Positions 10,921 through 22,170 of a stretch of 64,000 bases of DNA are shown piece by piece (position 1 is the stretch's first letter; each line of letters begins with the position of its first letter). The translations under genes were made by a program, and so were the position numbers. Location of the stretch: assembly GCA_963575745.1 (NCBI GenBank), contig CAUYUJ010000336.1:768080-832079 (forward strand). Reading direction: 5' to 3'. The DNA is from Prorocentrum cordatum (lineage: Eukaryota; Sar; Dinophyceae; Prorocentrales; Prorocentraceae). A model generated the notes under the pieces. That model searched no databases and had not been told where the DNA came from. It worked only from the letters and a program-made list of their open reading frames with translations.

Positions 10921-13175
10921 CTTGAGGCCTGAATATGATGGAAGTCTCGAGCGGGAGCCTCGTCTGTGAGTGAATTGCGAGGAAGTCTCAGGCGGGAACC
11001 CCCTCCCTATGGGGCCCGCACTTCATGTTTGAATCCGAGCGGGTTATCCGCAACGTGCAACTGTCGTCACTTTTGGGCTCTTGAGACTTGAATATGGAGG
11101 AAGTCTCGAGCGGGAGCCTCGTCTGTGAGTGAATTGTGAGGAAGTCTCAGGCGGGAGCCCCGTCCCTATGGGGCCCGCACTTCATGTTCGAATCCGAGCG
11201 GGTCATCTGCAACGTGCAACTGTCGTCACTTTTGGGCTCTTGAAATATGCATATGGAGGAAGTCTCGAGCGGGAGCCTCGTCTGTGAGTGAATTGCGAGG
11301 AAGTCTCAGGCGGGAGCCCCCTCCCTATGGGGCCCGCACTTCATGTTTGAATCCGAGCGGGTCATCCGCAACGTGCAACTGTCGTCACTTTTGGGCTCTT
11401 GAGACTTGAATATGGAGGAAGTCTCGAGCGGGAGCCTCGTCTGTGAGTGAATTGCGAGGAAGTCTCAGGCGGGAGCCCCCTCCCTATGGGGCCCGCACTT
11501 CATGTTTGAATCCGAGCGGGTCATCCGCAACGTGCAACTGTCGTCACTTTTGGGCTCTTGAGATATGAATATGGAGGAAGTCTCGAGCGGGAGCCTCGTG
11601 TGTGAGTGAATTGTGAGGGAGTCTCAAGCGGAAGCCCCCTCCCTATGGGGCCCGCACTTCACGTTTGAATCCGAACGGGTCATCCGCAACGTGCAACTGT
11701 CGTCACTTTTGGGCTCTTGAGATTTGAATATGGAGGAAATCTCGAGCGGGAGCCTCGTCTGTGAGTGAATTGTGAGGAAGTCTCAAGCGGGAGCCCCCTC
11801 CCTATGGTCATGTTTGAATCCGAGCGGGTCATCCGCAACGTGCAACTGTCGTCACTGCTGGGCTCTTGAAATATGAATATGGAGAAGTCTCGAGCGGGAG
11901 CCTCGTCTGTGAGTGAATTGTGAGGAAGTCTCAGGCGGGAGCCCCCTCCCTATGGGGCCCGCACTTCATATGTTTGAATCCGAGCGGGTCATCCGCAACG
12001 TGCAACTGTCGTCACTTTTGGGCTCTTGAGATATGAGTATGGAGGAAGTCTCGAGCGGGAGCCTCGTCTGTGAGTGAATTGCGAGGAAGTCTCAGGCGGG
12101 AGCCCCCTCCCTATGGGGCACGCGCTTCATGTTCGAATCCGAGCGGGCCATCCGCAACGTGCAACTGTCGTCACTTTTGAGCTCTTGAGACTTGAATATG
12201 GAGGAAGTCTCGAGCGGGAGCCTCGTCTGTGAGTGAATTGCGAGGAAACTTCAGGCGGGAGCCCCCTCCCCATGGGGCCCGCACTCTATGTTTGATTCCG
12301 AGCGGGTCATCCCCAACGTGCAAGTGTCAACACTTTTGGGCTCTTGAGATATGAATATGGAGGAAGTCTCAAGCGGGAACCCCCTCTCTATGGCGCCCGC
12401 ACTTCATGTTTGAATCCGAGCGGGTCATCCGCAACGTGCAACTGTCGTCACTTTTGGGCTCTTGAAATATGAATATGGAGGAAGTCTCGAGCGGGAGCCT
12501 CGTCTGTGAGTGAATTGCGAGGAAGTCTCAGGCGGGAGCCCCCTCCCTATGGGGCCCGCACTTCATGTTTGAATCCGAGCGGGTCATCCGCAACGTGCAA
12601 CTGTCGTCACTTTTGGGCTCTTGAGACTTGAATATGGAGGAAGTCTCGAGCGGGAGCCTCGTCTGTGAGTGAATTGTGAGGAAGTCTCAGGCGGGAGCCC
12701 CCTCCCTATGGGGCCCGCACTTCATGTTCGAATCCGAGCGGGTCATCCGCAACATGTAACTGTCGTTTGTTTGGGCTCTTGAGGCCTGAATATGGAGGAA
12801 GTCTCGAGCGGGAGCCTCGTCTGTGAGTGAATTGTGAGGAAGTCTCAGGCGGGAGCTCCCTCCCTATGGGGTCGCACTTCATGTCCGAATTCGAGCGGAT
12901 CATCCGCAACGTGCAACTGTCGTCACTTTTGGGCTCTTGAAATATGAATATGGAGGAAGTCTCGAGCGGGAGCCTCGTCTGTGTGTGAATTGCGAGGAAG
13001 TCTCAGGCGGGAGCCCCCTCCCTATGGGGCCCGCACTTCATGTTTGAATCCGAGCGGGTCATCCGCAACGTGCAACTGTCGTCACTTTTGGGCTCTTGAG
13101 ATATGAATACGGAGGAAGTCTCGAGCGGGAGCCTCGTCTGTGAGTGAACTGTGAGGAAGTCTCAGGCGGGAGCCC
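10921..13175. repeat. 159-bp satellite, about 14 copies
   Basis: Tandem unit of 159 bp (ATATGGAGGAAGTC starts at 11,092, 11,251, 11,410 and 11,569). Each unit holds two related half-motifs (GAAGTCTCGAGCGGGAGCC and GGAAGTCTCAGGCGGGAGCC) and a segment GTTYGAATCCGAGCGGG resembling an RNA polymerase III B box. Units near 11,800 and 12,340 carry deletions. All frames are interrupted, so it is non-coding. It ends abruptly at 13,175. Confidence 0.95.
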
Positions 13176-13769
13176 TAGGAGGATGAGGAAAGGGCAAAGG
13201 GTCAGCTAAACAGATTCTCATGCGGGGTCCTACCGTCGGAATAATTGGTAAGCAGCCGACGGCGAGCGCGCGAACGGCGAGTAAGGTCCGAGCGGGACAG
13301 GCGGGGGCCTAATTACCCAGCGCGGTGCAGAGCAGGACCTACCGCCGAAACCACAGGGCCGGAGCAGCGAGAGGAGCTGGGGGGGTGCTGCGAGCTGCCG
13401 GGGCTGCCAGGGGGCTGCAAGCGTGCGACAACCTGAGAGCAGGGCCACCAGGTGTGAATTGAATTGCAGCGAATTGACCAACCGCGGTTGGGACGCAGCC
13501 GAAATGGCGCGGCGCTCTGCCAAGGTGTGACCAGGGGGAGCCCGCCGTTACACGGGGGAGACGGCCAGGGGTGCCCGACAGGGCCCAAACGGCTGGTGGG
13601 GATTCGCGAAGCGTCAACAATTCGCTGGCCCAACTGGCCAGGGGCGTGCTAAGATATCAGGTTGCACGCTACACGTTTGCAATTTCTACTTCGCGCGCGC
13701 GTGGCGGCCCCTGGGAGTCCCGGAACGATAGTACCCCAGCCGAAAGCGGGAAGACTCCCGGCAAGGTCC
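13176..13769. other. gene-free sequence with a GC-rich repeat fragment
   Basis: Near 13,250-13,310 a block (GCCGACGGCGAGCGCGC then GGCGAGTAAGGTC) resembles the 70-bp unit at 22,031-22,170, indicating a dispersed repeat. Otherwise nothing recognised. Confidence 0.4.
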
Positions 13770-13925
13770 CCCAGAGCGCCCTAGACGCCCCCCAGACGGT
13801 CAAACAGGCCCCGAGTCGCCGAAATATAGTTCCAAGGCATGGCCTACACACAGCCCTTGAGGCCGCCAAGAAGCCCCGAGAGAGCCTCAAGAGGCCCTCC
13901 AAGAGGGCCCTAAGAAACACAAATC
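13770..13925 (+). repeat. CCAAGAGGCC-type degenerate repeat
   Basis: Words such as GCCCTAGACGCCCCCCAGACGG, CCAAGAAGCCCC and TCCAAGAGGGCCC over about 150 bp. Confidence 0.5.
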
Positions 13926-14116
13926 GTCCCTTCCCTTCGGAAACGTATATTTGTTGTATGTACGACTTTTGAGGAATCACAGGAATCCCAGGAAGCCCAG
14001 GAATTTTGCACAACGTTCAGAACTGCCCAGGAAGCCCTCAACATCGCTACACGACGACCCATAAAACCTCCACGAGGGCCCAAACATTTAGGGAGCGAAG
14101 AACGGTATACATCAAA

Positions 14117-14235
14117 CTTTTCCGCCGTCGGGGACGCCTGCCCCCGGACGAGTGGAAAATTTATACCCCGACGTGGCACCGTAAGGGTATAAACTTTCCA
14201 GCCGCCCTGGGACAGGCGCCCCCGACAACGAAAAG
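14117..14235. repeat. 119-bp fold-back palindrome
   Basis: The left arm (14,117 to ~14,168, ending GGAAAATTTATACCC) and right arm (~14,184 to 14,235, starting GGGTATAAACTTTCC) are reverse complements over ~50 bp with scattered mismatches, around a ~16-bp loop. Non-coding, MITE-like. No target duplication is evident. Confidence 0.75.
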
Positions 14236-14249
14236 AGGCCTCCAAGACA

Positions 14250-14515
14250 GCCCCGAGATGGCCCCAAGAGGGGGCCCAGAGGGGGAACCCGAACAGACAT
14301 TTCGAGCTCTCGGCTGCAGAGGCGCCCAGGAAGCTCCCAGAGGCCCCGAAGAGCCCCTCAAAAGGCCACAAGAGGCCCCCAAGAGGCCCTCAAAGAGGCT
14401 CCCAAGACTCTCAACAGGCCCCCAGGAAGCCCAAGAGGCCCCAAAGAAGCCCCCAAGCGGCCCCCCAGAGGCCTCAAAAACGCTCCGCAGAGGCTCCCGC
14501 AGAAGAGACCCGAAG
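14250..14515 (+). repeat. CCAAGAGGCC-type degenerate repeat
   Basis: Dense CCCAAGAGG, GCCCCCAAGAGGCCC and CTCCCAAGAC words over ~265 bp, directly beside the fold-back palindrome. Confidence 0.65.
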
Positions 14516-14805
14516 AAGCATCCATGAGGACTTTCACCCACAACTTGAAACTCTGGTGGAGCTCTCTTGAGACATCTGAAGGTGCGAACCACATCTACCG
14601 CCCTGCCTGCCCGACCGCTCCCCCTGGGCACGAGCACACCCCCACGCAGCCACAGTGATGCGAAATGGGCCGGCGGAATGAGCGAAGCGATTACATATGC
14701 TTAGCCGTCTTGGAGGGTAGAGTTCTGGGTCCTCCACAAGAAGGCCAAGTCGCCCCACACAGTGCAGCCTGTTCATGCTTTCACTATTCTCGCGATTTCG
14801 GTCTC

Positions 14806-14935
14806 AAGGGCCAGGACGGCCCCCGGAGCTCCCAAGATCGCTTCAAGACGGCCTCCAAGCCCCCAAGCAAGTCCCCAAACTTGGAACTGGAGGGGGCTCC
14901 AGGAATTTCTCCCCCCCAAGACGGTCCATGAGGCC
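14806..14935 (+). repeat. CCAAGA-type degenerate repeat, short tract
   Basis: GGCCCCCGGAGCTCCCAAGA, CAAGACGGCCTCC and similar words over 130 bp. Confidence 0.5.
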
Positions 14936-15189
14936 GCCGGCAGAGACCCAGAGCGCCCCACAAGAAGCCTTCCCCCTATGGGCTCCCCGAAACACCGTGG
15001 TCCACGACCCAGGCATGGTGCAGTCGACGTGTTCTGAATGTACCTGATGGAGCGGGCGTCGACTTGTAGCGTACTGGGCTTATGTGACACATTACTGGGA
15101 ACAATATGCTGAGGTTAGAAAGCTTTAAGGACGATAATGGTACATACAAGGGGACATGGAAGTGGGACGATGCGTCTACCGACAGAGGA

Positions 15190-16105
15190 TGGATCGCCGC
15201 CAGCAGGCTTGAAATATGAAGCGTAGTGGGGAGAAGGATGGAGAGGATGGGGAGTGAAAAGGGGCATGGAGCCGAGGGTGGAAGAGAGGTGAAGGGGTGC
15301 TTGAGGGGGACAGGGAGGGATAAAGGGATGGAACAATAATAGCTAGGGGAGCATAATGAAGACGGTTGCCAATAAAGAGGGAATCCTCGGCTGACAATAT
15401 GAGGAGCACCATGTTCCGAGACACGGGAGGCGATCTGCAAGGAGGGAGGCTGAAAGAGGATGAGGAGGACGATGATAATGATGAACGGCAGGAACACAAT
15501 CAGGATTAACAGGAGGAGGAGGAGGAGGAGGAGGAGGAGGAGGAGGAGAAGTAGGAGTAGGAGGCGGATGAGGAGGAGAAGAAAACGACGGCTGAGAAAC
15601 AACTTGGAGAAGGGGACAACGAACGAAGCTGCGGAAGGCGAGGGGGGAAAGATGACAAGGGAAACGGGCCGCAGGGTGAGGAGAATGCGCGGAAGAAGAG
15701 GAGGATGAGGAGCATAATGGACTGATGGAGGACGCAAAGGAGGAGGAGAAGGGGGATGGGGAGCAGGAGAGAGGGGAGGAGTATACTGATGATGATGATG
15801 ATGATGATGAGGAGGAGGAGGAGGAGGAGGAGGAGGAGGAGGAGGAGGAGAAGGAGGGCGAAGGATGAGGAGGGGGGAACAGGGCCAAAAGGGGACGAGG
15901 GGCGGGGAGGAGGGTGCAGAAGGAGGGAGGAAAATAACGAGAGCGGAGCGGGGGGGGGGCGAGGGCAGGTGGCCCAGCGCCTGGTCTTCGGGCAAACATA
16001 GAGCCCGATGCTCTCGCTGCTCGCCTCAATAGAAGGGCTGACGAGGGACGGAAACACCGGGAGGAGGAGGAGAGGAGGAGAGGGAGGAGGGGGGGAGTGA
16101 GGAGA
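15190..16105 (+). repeat. ~900-bp purine-rich tract with GGA arrays
   Basis: The plus strand is overwhelmingly A/G, with nearly pure GGA repeats at 15,511-15,550 and 15,801-15,850, a GAT repeat at 15,785-15,812 and a G-run near 15,950. Long Ser/Pro/Leu frames on the minus strand are composition artefacts. Such tracts can adopt triplex DNA. Confidence 0.8.
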
Positions 16106-16116
16106 TGGGGGGGGGC

Positions 16117-16882
16117 AACTGGGTGCGCTCGCGCCACACACCCTACCCCTCCCAGCCATCCCTTCCCACTGCGCTGATTGTTTCTCCATCCGCGGACGCG
16201 TGTCATGGCGGAACTGAAGCTCCAGAGAAGGCCCCATCGTGTTATGCGCAATCGAGGAAGGTCAGCTGGGTACCCGATTGCGTCCGTATTTTTCAATCCG
16301 TCTGACTCTCTCTCTCTCTCTCTCTCTCCCTTTCTCGCTCTGTCTCTCTATGAACACTAGTCTCCTATCTCCCCTGACCCCGTCTGGGAGATGCCTGGCC
16401 CTCTCCGCGTGATGTGTTTTACACAGGGTTTTCAAACGTTGCGTTTCTTATGTTTTTCAATCTGGCTTTTTTTAGGTACTTCGAAATTGTGCTCTCGCTG
16501 CAGCTTGGGCCTCATTTTCGGACAAGCGCTCTCGCCCCACTGCGGGCCACTTTTTTGGATCCGACTCTTTCTTCATCGTTGTCGCCCTCCGCATTTCCAC
16601 TCCTCCGCCTTCCCCTGGTTCTCCTCTTCCTCCCGCTCCTTCCACTCCAATTCCTGCTGCTGCTGCTGTTCGTCCTCGTCCTGCTCATTATCCTGCTCAC
16701 CCGCCACCTTCTCCGCAGCTTCTCTTGTCCGATTGCGCATAACACGATGTGGTCGTTTTGTTGGGGTTGCAGGTCGGCTATGAAACGCGTCCGCGGATAG
16801 AGAAATAATCAGCGCCATTGGAAGGGAAGGGAAGGGAGGGAGGGATAGGGTGTCAGATGAGGCACGAGCGCACCTAGCTTGC
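16117..16882. mobile_element. ~770-bp element with ~150-bp inverted ends
   Basis: 16,117-16,262 and 16,735-16,882 are reverse complements with mismatches and small gaps. Shared landmarks are GTGCGCTCG, GCGCTGATTRTTTCT, ATCCGCGGACGCGT and CGATTGCGCATAACACGATG, all oriented inwards. The 470-bp centre has a TC microsatellite (16,307-16,330) and no transposase. I read it as a non-autonomous fold-back element, though a plain inverted duplication is possible. Confidence 0.65.
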
Positions 16883-17789
16883 ACCTCCCCGTCTTTCCCC
16901 TCCCCCCCTCTCCACACGAACGTACCCTCCAAGGGCGAGAAGTTCAGCCACCCCTCCTCCTCCACCTCCGCCCTGTCCTTCCCCTCCCTCTCTCCTCGGT
17001 CGTTCCTCCTTCCTCCTGATCCATGGTGCCCTCCCTCGCATGCCCCCATGAAACTTCCGTTGGCGAAGGTCGGATCGCTCGCGAGCACTGGCAACAGACA
17101 AGACACAACAGCCCAGGAACGGTATGCCACTCTATCGCGTCGGAGGTGGATGAGACACTGAAGGGGCAGGGACGGAGGAGGGAAGTATTCGGAATAATGC
17201 AATACATTTGAAGAGACCTGATGTGAGGAGATAACCGAGATCAGGAGGCAGCCGAGATCAGGCAGGCCACACACAGGCCAATCAGTATCACAGCCTCCAT
17301 GCCCCCACTTCCACCTCTCTCCGCTCGTCTGCTGCCGTTTCGTGCCAAGGACCAGAGGAAGGTTTAGGCTAGCGCCTCAGCTGAGTCTGGCGCACTTCCG
17401 GTAAAACGTGCTGACTTGACATCTTGCCACTGCTGGCGCTGACCACTGGCATCGAATCCAGGCTTTGTCTTCCAAGCAACCTCGAAGAGGGAGAAGAGGG
17501 ATGGAGAGAAGGGAGGACAACGCCCCCCGAGCTGCTCCCGCTCATGCTCCCTTGGCGAGGAGGAAGGGGGAGGGGAGCAAGGTGATGAGGTTCCCCCCTC
17601 CCGAGCCTCTCCTGGTCCCGCTCGCTAAATATTCGACATTTCGTCGTTCGGCGACGTGGTGCCCCGGGCACCACGGACCTGTCGACCTCATCCTGAGGAC
17701 CAGTGTTTCACCCCGGCCGTTTCATGATTCCCCCAAGCCCTAAGGCCCAAAACGTGCCCCTAGAATCCAAAACCTTGATCGACCGCGTC
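16883..17789. other. gene-free sequence
   Basis: Unique-looking DNA. No gene, RNA or repeat recognised. Confidence 0.45.
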
Positions 17790-17975
17790 GGCTAGATATG
17801 CTCATGGCGAGGGAGGCCTGGGTCGGAAGTGCCGACCCCATACAGCGCCGGCTCGATCTGCTCGTGGCGCAAGGGCCCTGTGCCAGAGGTGCGACCTCCA
17901 GCACAAGGCTGGCTCGATCTGCACGTGGCAATGGAGGCCTGGGCCGGAGGAGTAGAGGCCTCCCAGATGGGTCGG
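17790..17975. repeat. ~62-bp tandem repeat, three copies
   Basis: GGCTCGATCTGCTCGTGGC-like starts occur near 17,790, 17,849 and 17,911. Confidence 0.7.
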
Positions 17976-17999
17976 AGTAGATGGGGTCGGACGATCGCG

Positions 18000-18620
18000 C
18001 TGCATCGCCGATACATCCCCGATGCATCGGCGCTGGAATTATCGGCGACGTCGGCGATGCATCGGCGACGTCGGCGTGAAGAAAAAATGGGCTCCACATC
18101 GAGCCGCATTGCCGATTCATCGCCGATGAGCTCGTGGCCGCCTCGCCGGGCTTGAGAGGGGAGGCTGGGCCCGTGCGGGGCCCAGAACCCCCCCAGGGCG
18201 TTGGCCAGAATTCGGCCTCACGCAAGAGTGACCCGTGGCAAGAGGTGACTTTTGGTGCGCGGCTTCGGGGGCCGCGGGGCAGGCCGAATCCACACAATCC
18301 AAGAGCGCCAGCCAATGCTGTCAAGACACCTGTGGGCCCGCACACAAGGTCACTCCGGCGGAGGGTACCCCTTGCGCGGAGCCGAAGGGTGCCAGAATTT
18401 TCTGGTATCGCCCCCACAGGGCCACCTGGAGCCCGATGTCAGAATGAATTATTCTGGTAGCGACGAACGAATTCGGCCGCTACCGATTTTGCTTCAAATT
18501 CAGGTATCGGTCGAGTTCGGTCGTTCCCACTGGTTGCGACCGATTTCTGAATCGGTCGCGATCGGTCGCGACCGACTGGCAGTGCCGATCGGTCGCGATC
18601 GGTCGACCGAATGAATCCAG
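18000..18620. repeat. CGATGCATCGG and CGGTCGCGACCG short repeats
   Basis: 18,000-18,130 is rich in GATGCATCGGCG words. 18,525-18,610 is rich in GGTCGCGATCGGTCGCGACC palindromic words. The stretch between them has no recognisable gene. Confidence 0.5.
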
Positions 18621-18749
18621 TTTCCGATGACCTGAAGGGGGGACCCCCGCGCCACGCGGCGGCTCCGAGCTGAGGCGCGCCCCCCTCCCCCGGTGGTTGC
18701 CCTCCCTCCCCCGGTCTCAGAGCCTATCGCCGCCGCGCTCGCTCCTAGA

Positions 18750-19130
18750 GGTACCAATCAGTTTATACCCTGGCGAAGGACCCTATCATACGGTAGGTTC
18801 GTTTCGACTCAACCATGGCGTTGGTTCCTGACACCGTGGAGATCGTTCAAGCTTGAACGATCGGCCTTTCCCCGGAACGTCAATCCCTCAACATCGACAG
18901 ATTCTGGGTCGCTGGCGGCGTTCAACGTTGAGCGCCGGCGGCGAGGTCGCCGGCGGTCGACACGACGCGAACCTGCAATAAGCAGTTGTGAGTACCGCGC
19001 TCTTTTGAATATCGCCTTCAGTAGAGCTACTCCCTATGGGGCCACCACGAAACATGTGAGACCTGTGCCGAAATGAGCCTGGGGGCGCATACGGGCCCTG
19101 CCACAGGGGTCTCTCCCGCCGCCGCGCTCG
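18750..19130 (+). repeat. Relic of the 90-bp satellite family with its left flank
   Basis: ACCCTGGCGAAGGACCC and CATACG near 18,767-18,792 match the sequence left of the large arrays (46,632 and 50,391). About 250 bp later a single diverged unit follows (CTCCCTATGGGGCCACCACG at 19,030, GAAATG, GCATACGGGCCCTGCCAC). Confidence 0.6.
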
Positions 19131-19310
19131 CTCCTAGAGGAGCAAAACATGAACGTCAACGCGTATAAGAAGGACGCACGATAAAAATGCAAGGGCCTTG
19201 GAAGGCCATGTCTTCATTTTTCGAGCCGGACGCGGCCAGCAAGGGTGGCCAAGGATGGGCCGAAGGGGCAAGGATGCACGGGTGGCCTTGGAAAGTTGCT
19301 CAGCCTTGCT

Positions 19311-19605
19311 ATTCCCCAATCAGAGCTTGCCTCTTTAGGGGTCCTAGCGGATTCATGTGATTAGGTTAGGTTTGCCGCCGATTTTCGCCGCACGCCCAGG
19401 TGCCCGGGTGCCCGGGGGTGCCCGGTGCCCCGGTGCCCAGGGGGTGCCCGGGGTTGCCCGGGTGCCCGGGCGTGGCCGGGGGTGCCCTAGCCCTATAGCC
19501 CAAAGCCCTATAGCCCTATAGCCCTACAACTCTATAGCCCTATAGCTCTATAGCCCTAAAGCTCAACAGCCCTATAGCCCCCTAGCCCTATCGCCCTGAT
19601 TGTTT
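19311..19605 (+). repeat. Dispersed repeat with GTGCCCGGG and CCCTATAG tail, plus copy
   Basis: ATTCCCCAATCAGAGCTTGC and TAGCGGATTCATGTGATTAGG lead into GGTGCCCGGGTGCCC words and then a degenerate AGCCCTATAGCCC array. The same order occurs in reverse complement at 27,027-27,381. Confidence 0.8.
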
Positions 19606-19635
19606 TTTTTTTCTCTGGTATCATGCGTTTTGACT

Positions 19636-19785
19636 ATGCAGCACTCTTGTGAATATCGCCTTTCTGTGAAGCTCCTCCCTATGGGGCCACGAGACGTGCG
19701 AGGGGTGTGTAGAAATGGGCCTGGGGGCGCATGCGGGCACTGCCACTGGGGCCTCTCCCGCCGCCGCGCTCGCTGCTAGATGAAA
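19636..19785 (+). repeat. Second single relic of the 90-bp satellite family
   Basis: CTCTTGTGAATATCGCCTTT, then CTCCTCCCTATGGGGCCACG and GCATGCGGGCACTGCCACTG. Matches the relic at 18,980-19,120, including the trailing CTCTCCCGCCGCCGCGCTCG. Confidence 0.7.
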
Positions 19786-19800
19786 AAAACACGGCTTAAT

Positions 19801-19957
19801 CATTAACTTTCGGAGGTCCGCGCGGATTTCTCGGATAAGCGCTAGAGCCCCCTGGCGGCGCCTCATGCGCCGCCCCTGGGGCGCTCCGCGCGCCCGGAAG
19901 AGGGGCCCAGCGCCGATCCAACACATGAGCGCGGACCTCCCAACGTTTGTGTTTATG
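19801..19957 (+). repeat. Three-way-junction palindrome, copy 4 (inner hairpins inverted)
   Basis: The outer arms have the same orientation as copies 1 and 5: ACTTTCGGAGGTCCGCGCGG and TTTCTCGGAT on the left, GCGCCGATCCAACA and GCGGACCTCC then GTTTATGC on the right. The inner block is the reverse complement of the other copies: the GGCGGCGCCTCATGCGCCGCC hairpin comes first and the GGCGCTCCGCGCGCC hairpin second. This is a flop configuration against flip in the other four. Confidence 0.75.
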
Positions 19958-20689
19958 CAATTTTGCTGTTCCTTGAGCTCCCGCCCCCGCGCTGGCTACG
20001 AGCTTCCCCATGGGGGCGCGGCGCGCTGCTGTAGCCCCGAGAGGCCAGTCGACGCGGGCGCTTGGCAGCGCTGCCCTTCACACCTGGCCAAGGCCTGCTT
20101 CGCGCTGGGCAGCAAGCCCTGGTCAAACTGAGCAAGAACTGTCATCAAGCATGTCACCAATCTCTTCCGTCCTCAATCCGGCTGCGCAGACGAAGGCGAG
20201 CAGGGGGCGCCTGGGGCATGGTGTCTAGCCTCAACCCGAAGGAGAAGCCACCGACGCTGGCACTCGGGCTGTACAGCGCGGTGTTCCTCGGCCAGGGGCG
20301 ATACACTGGTGCCCATGGGAGGGGGATGTGGGGTGGGACTGAGGTTAGGGAAAGGAAGGGGCGGCAAGGTGATGGAAAGGCTGGCGGCGACAAGCGCATC
20401 TGGAAAAACAGCGGGCGCGCCAGGGGGCAATCGCGTCCGGCGGGGAGGCAGTGGAGGGGAGTGGGGGAGAGATGACGGCTCAACGCAGCCTGGCAGAGCG
20501 AGGCGCACGCACCAAATCAAGGGGGTTCGGCAATCCCGCCCGCCCTGCGCGTAGTTGCTTCAATGGTCACCTGTTCTAGCCCCATGATTCCCCATCGGCG
20601 AGGGGGTTGCTCCAGCCCCCACCCCACGTCGGACGACTCACTCTCCAGCCCCACCCGCCAAGCGAAGCCTCCTAGGAGGGGCCTCTCGG
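19958..20689. other. gene-free sequence
   Basis: GC-rich, unique-looking. No gene or repeat recognised. Confidence 0.4.
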
Positions 20690-21330
20690 GGGCTTCCCGG
20701 GAGCTCCTTGAATGCCTCTTGAGGGCTCTTGAGGGCGCCTAGGGGGCCTCCTGGAAGCCTCTCGCGGGCGTCTGTATGCATCTCGGGGGCATCTCGGCAT
20801 CGTGTACATGTGGTCCTGTCCTGTCGGCTTGTTTACGCGGTTTTGGCGGTCTTGCGACCCTCTTGTAGGAAGTCCCTTTACACCAGCGAACGTCAGCAGT
20901 CCAATCAACTTAATCTTCAACTCTACGAAACCATTATTGAGGTGCTTTCGCAATTGCTTGCCAGCTGTCCAACCCGCGCTGTGCAATGCAACATCTTTGC
21001 AAAGAATCTTGTAACCGAATCCATGCCGCGACGACGGGGATGAGGGCCCCTGGGGCTGTATTGGCCCCTCCGAGGTCAATCTCTTGGGGCTTCCTTAGGG
21101 TCCTCTGGAGGCCATTTAGGGGCCTCAAGATCCCTTCAGGAGCGAAAAGACGAAAGATGCACATCATTGATTCTCCACACGTGTTTGAACTTGGGGACAT
21201 CGCGGGAACGGCTTGGGGCCACCTTGGGCCGATCTGGAGGCTGTCTTGGCATTTCTTGAGCTGCCTTGGGGACGCCCGGGGCCGTCTTAAAGCGCGGGCA
21301 CGCGGGTCTCGTGGCTGGCGGTCAACTTGA
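20690..21330 (-). repeat. CCAAGAGGCC-type degenerate repeat, inverted and patchy
   Basis: GGGGCCTC, CTCTTGAGGGC and GGAGGCC words (minus-strand CCAAGAGG family) occupy 20,690-20,800 and 21,050-21,290. A more normal-looking segment, 20,800-21,040, lies between. Confidence 0.45.
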
Positions 21331-21875
21331 TTGGTTGACCCACCTTTTGGGGAGAAACCCCTCCCGGGAGGTCTCGCAGGGGGGGGGGGCGCGAGAGGTC
21401 AGAGCGTCCAAGACGGCGCACGACTGTCAGAGCTGGTAGAGGTGGCTGCCTCCAACATGCTTCCACGAGGCCCCATGCACCGCCACAGAACTGCCCTAGG
21501 TCGCCACGGGGCCTCCCAAGGATGCCCCCGAGAAATCAACATCCTTCAAAACCCGGACGGGCTTCATATGTTCCTCTCTTGCCTTGTCGCTTCCCATGGG
21601 TTTCTGATGCCTCAAGATGGCCCAACGTTAAACCAACACGGCCCCAGGAGGAGCCTCTCTGAGGCACCCAGAGGGCTCCAAGAGACCCCAGAGGACGCCG
21701 CGAGCCTCCAGGAAGGTTGGCCGAAGGAGTGCCCAAACGGCCTCCACGCAAACCCCACATGGGCCCCGAAGGACCCAATGTCCCCTGAATGGCTACAAGA
21801 GGCCTCCAAGAAACTCACAGAGATCTCCCAGTTGACCAGCGTCGGCCTCCACATTTGACTATATAGTTTTATATT
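21331..21875. other. gene-free sequence with scattered CCAAGAG words
   Basis: Plus-strand CCAAGAGACCCC and GGCCTCCAAGAAAC words appear between 21,640 and 21,820. No gene is recognised. Confidence 0.4.
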
Positions 21876-21965
21876 TCGTGTATATATACATACATACATA
21901 CATGCATGCATTCATTCATTCATTCATACATACATACATCTATTTATACACATGCAGTATATATC
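21876..21965. repeat. TACA/TGCA/TTCA tetranucleotide repeat
   Basis: Runs of ATAC, ATGC and ATTC tetramers over ~90 bp. Confidence 0.8.
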
Positions 21966-22030
21966 ATATACTTGCTTCCTTGCCTCCAGTCTCCCGACAA
22001 CTCGCCTGCACATCGTTTTTCGATGAGCTG

Positions 22031-22170
22031 GTGGGAATACGTTTTGGCCAGCGGCCGCGGGCGAGCGCGCCGGCGGCGAGTCAGGTCAAAGCGGGCGCAG
22101 GTGGGAATACTTTTTAGTCGGCGGCCGCGGGCGAGCGCGCCGGCGGCGAGTCCGGTCAAAGCGGGCTGCG
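22031..22170 (+). repeat. 70-bp tandem duplication, GTGGGAATAC unit
   Basis: GTGGGAATAC, GCGGCCGCGGGCGAGCGCGC and GGCGGCGAGTC occur at 22,031 and 22,101. Further isolated GTGGGAATA starts at 22,219, 22,839 and 22,942 mark related fragments. 13,250-13,310 shares the GC-rich part. Confidence 0.75.

Noticed and set aside
19485-19600. Telomeric repeat from CCCTATAG and CCCTAAA words
   Set aside because: The dominant word is CCCTATAG, not the CCCTAAA expected for dinoflagellate telomeres, and it is internal with an inverted partner at 27 kb.
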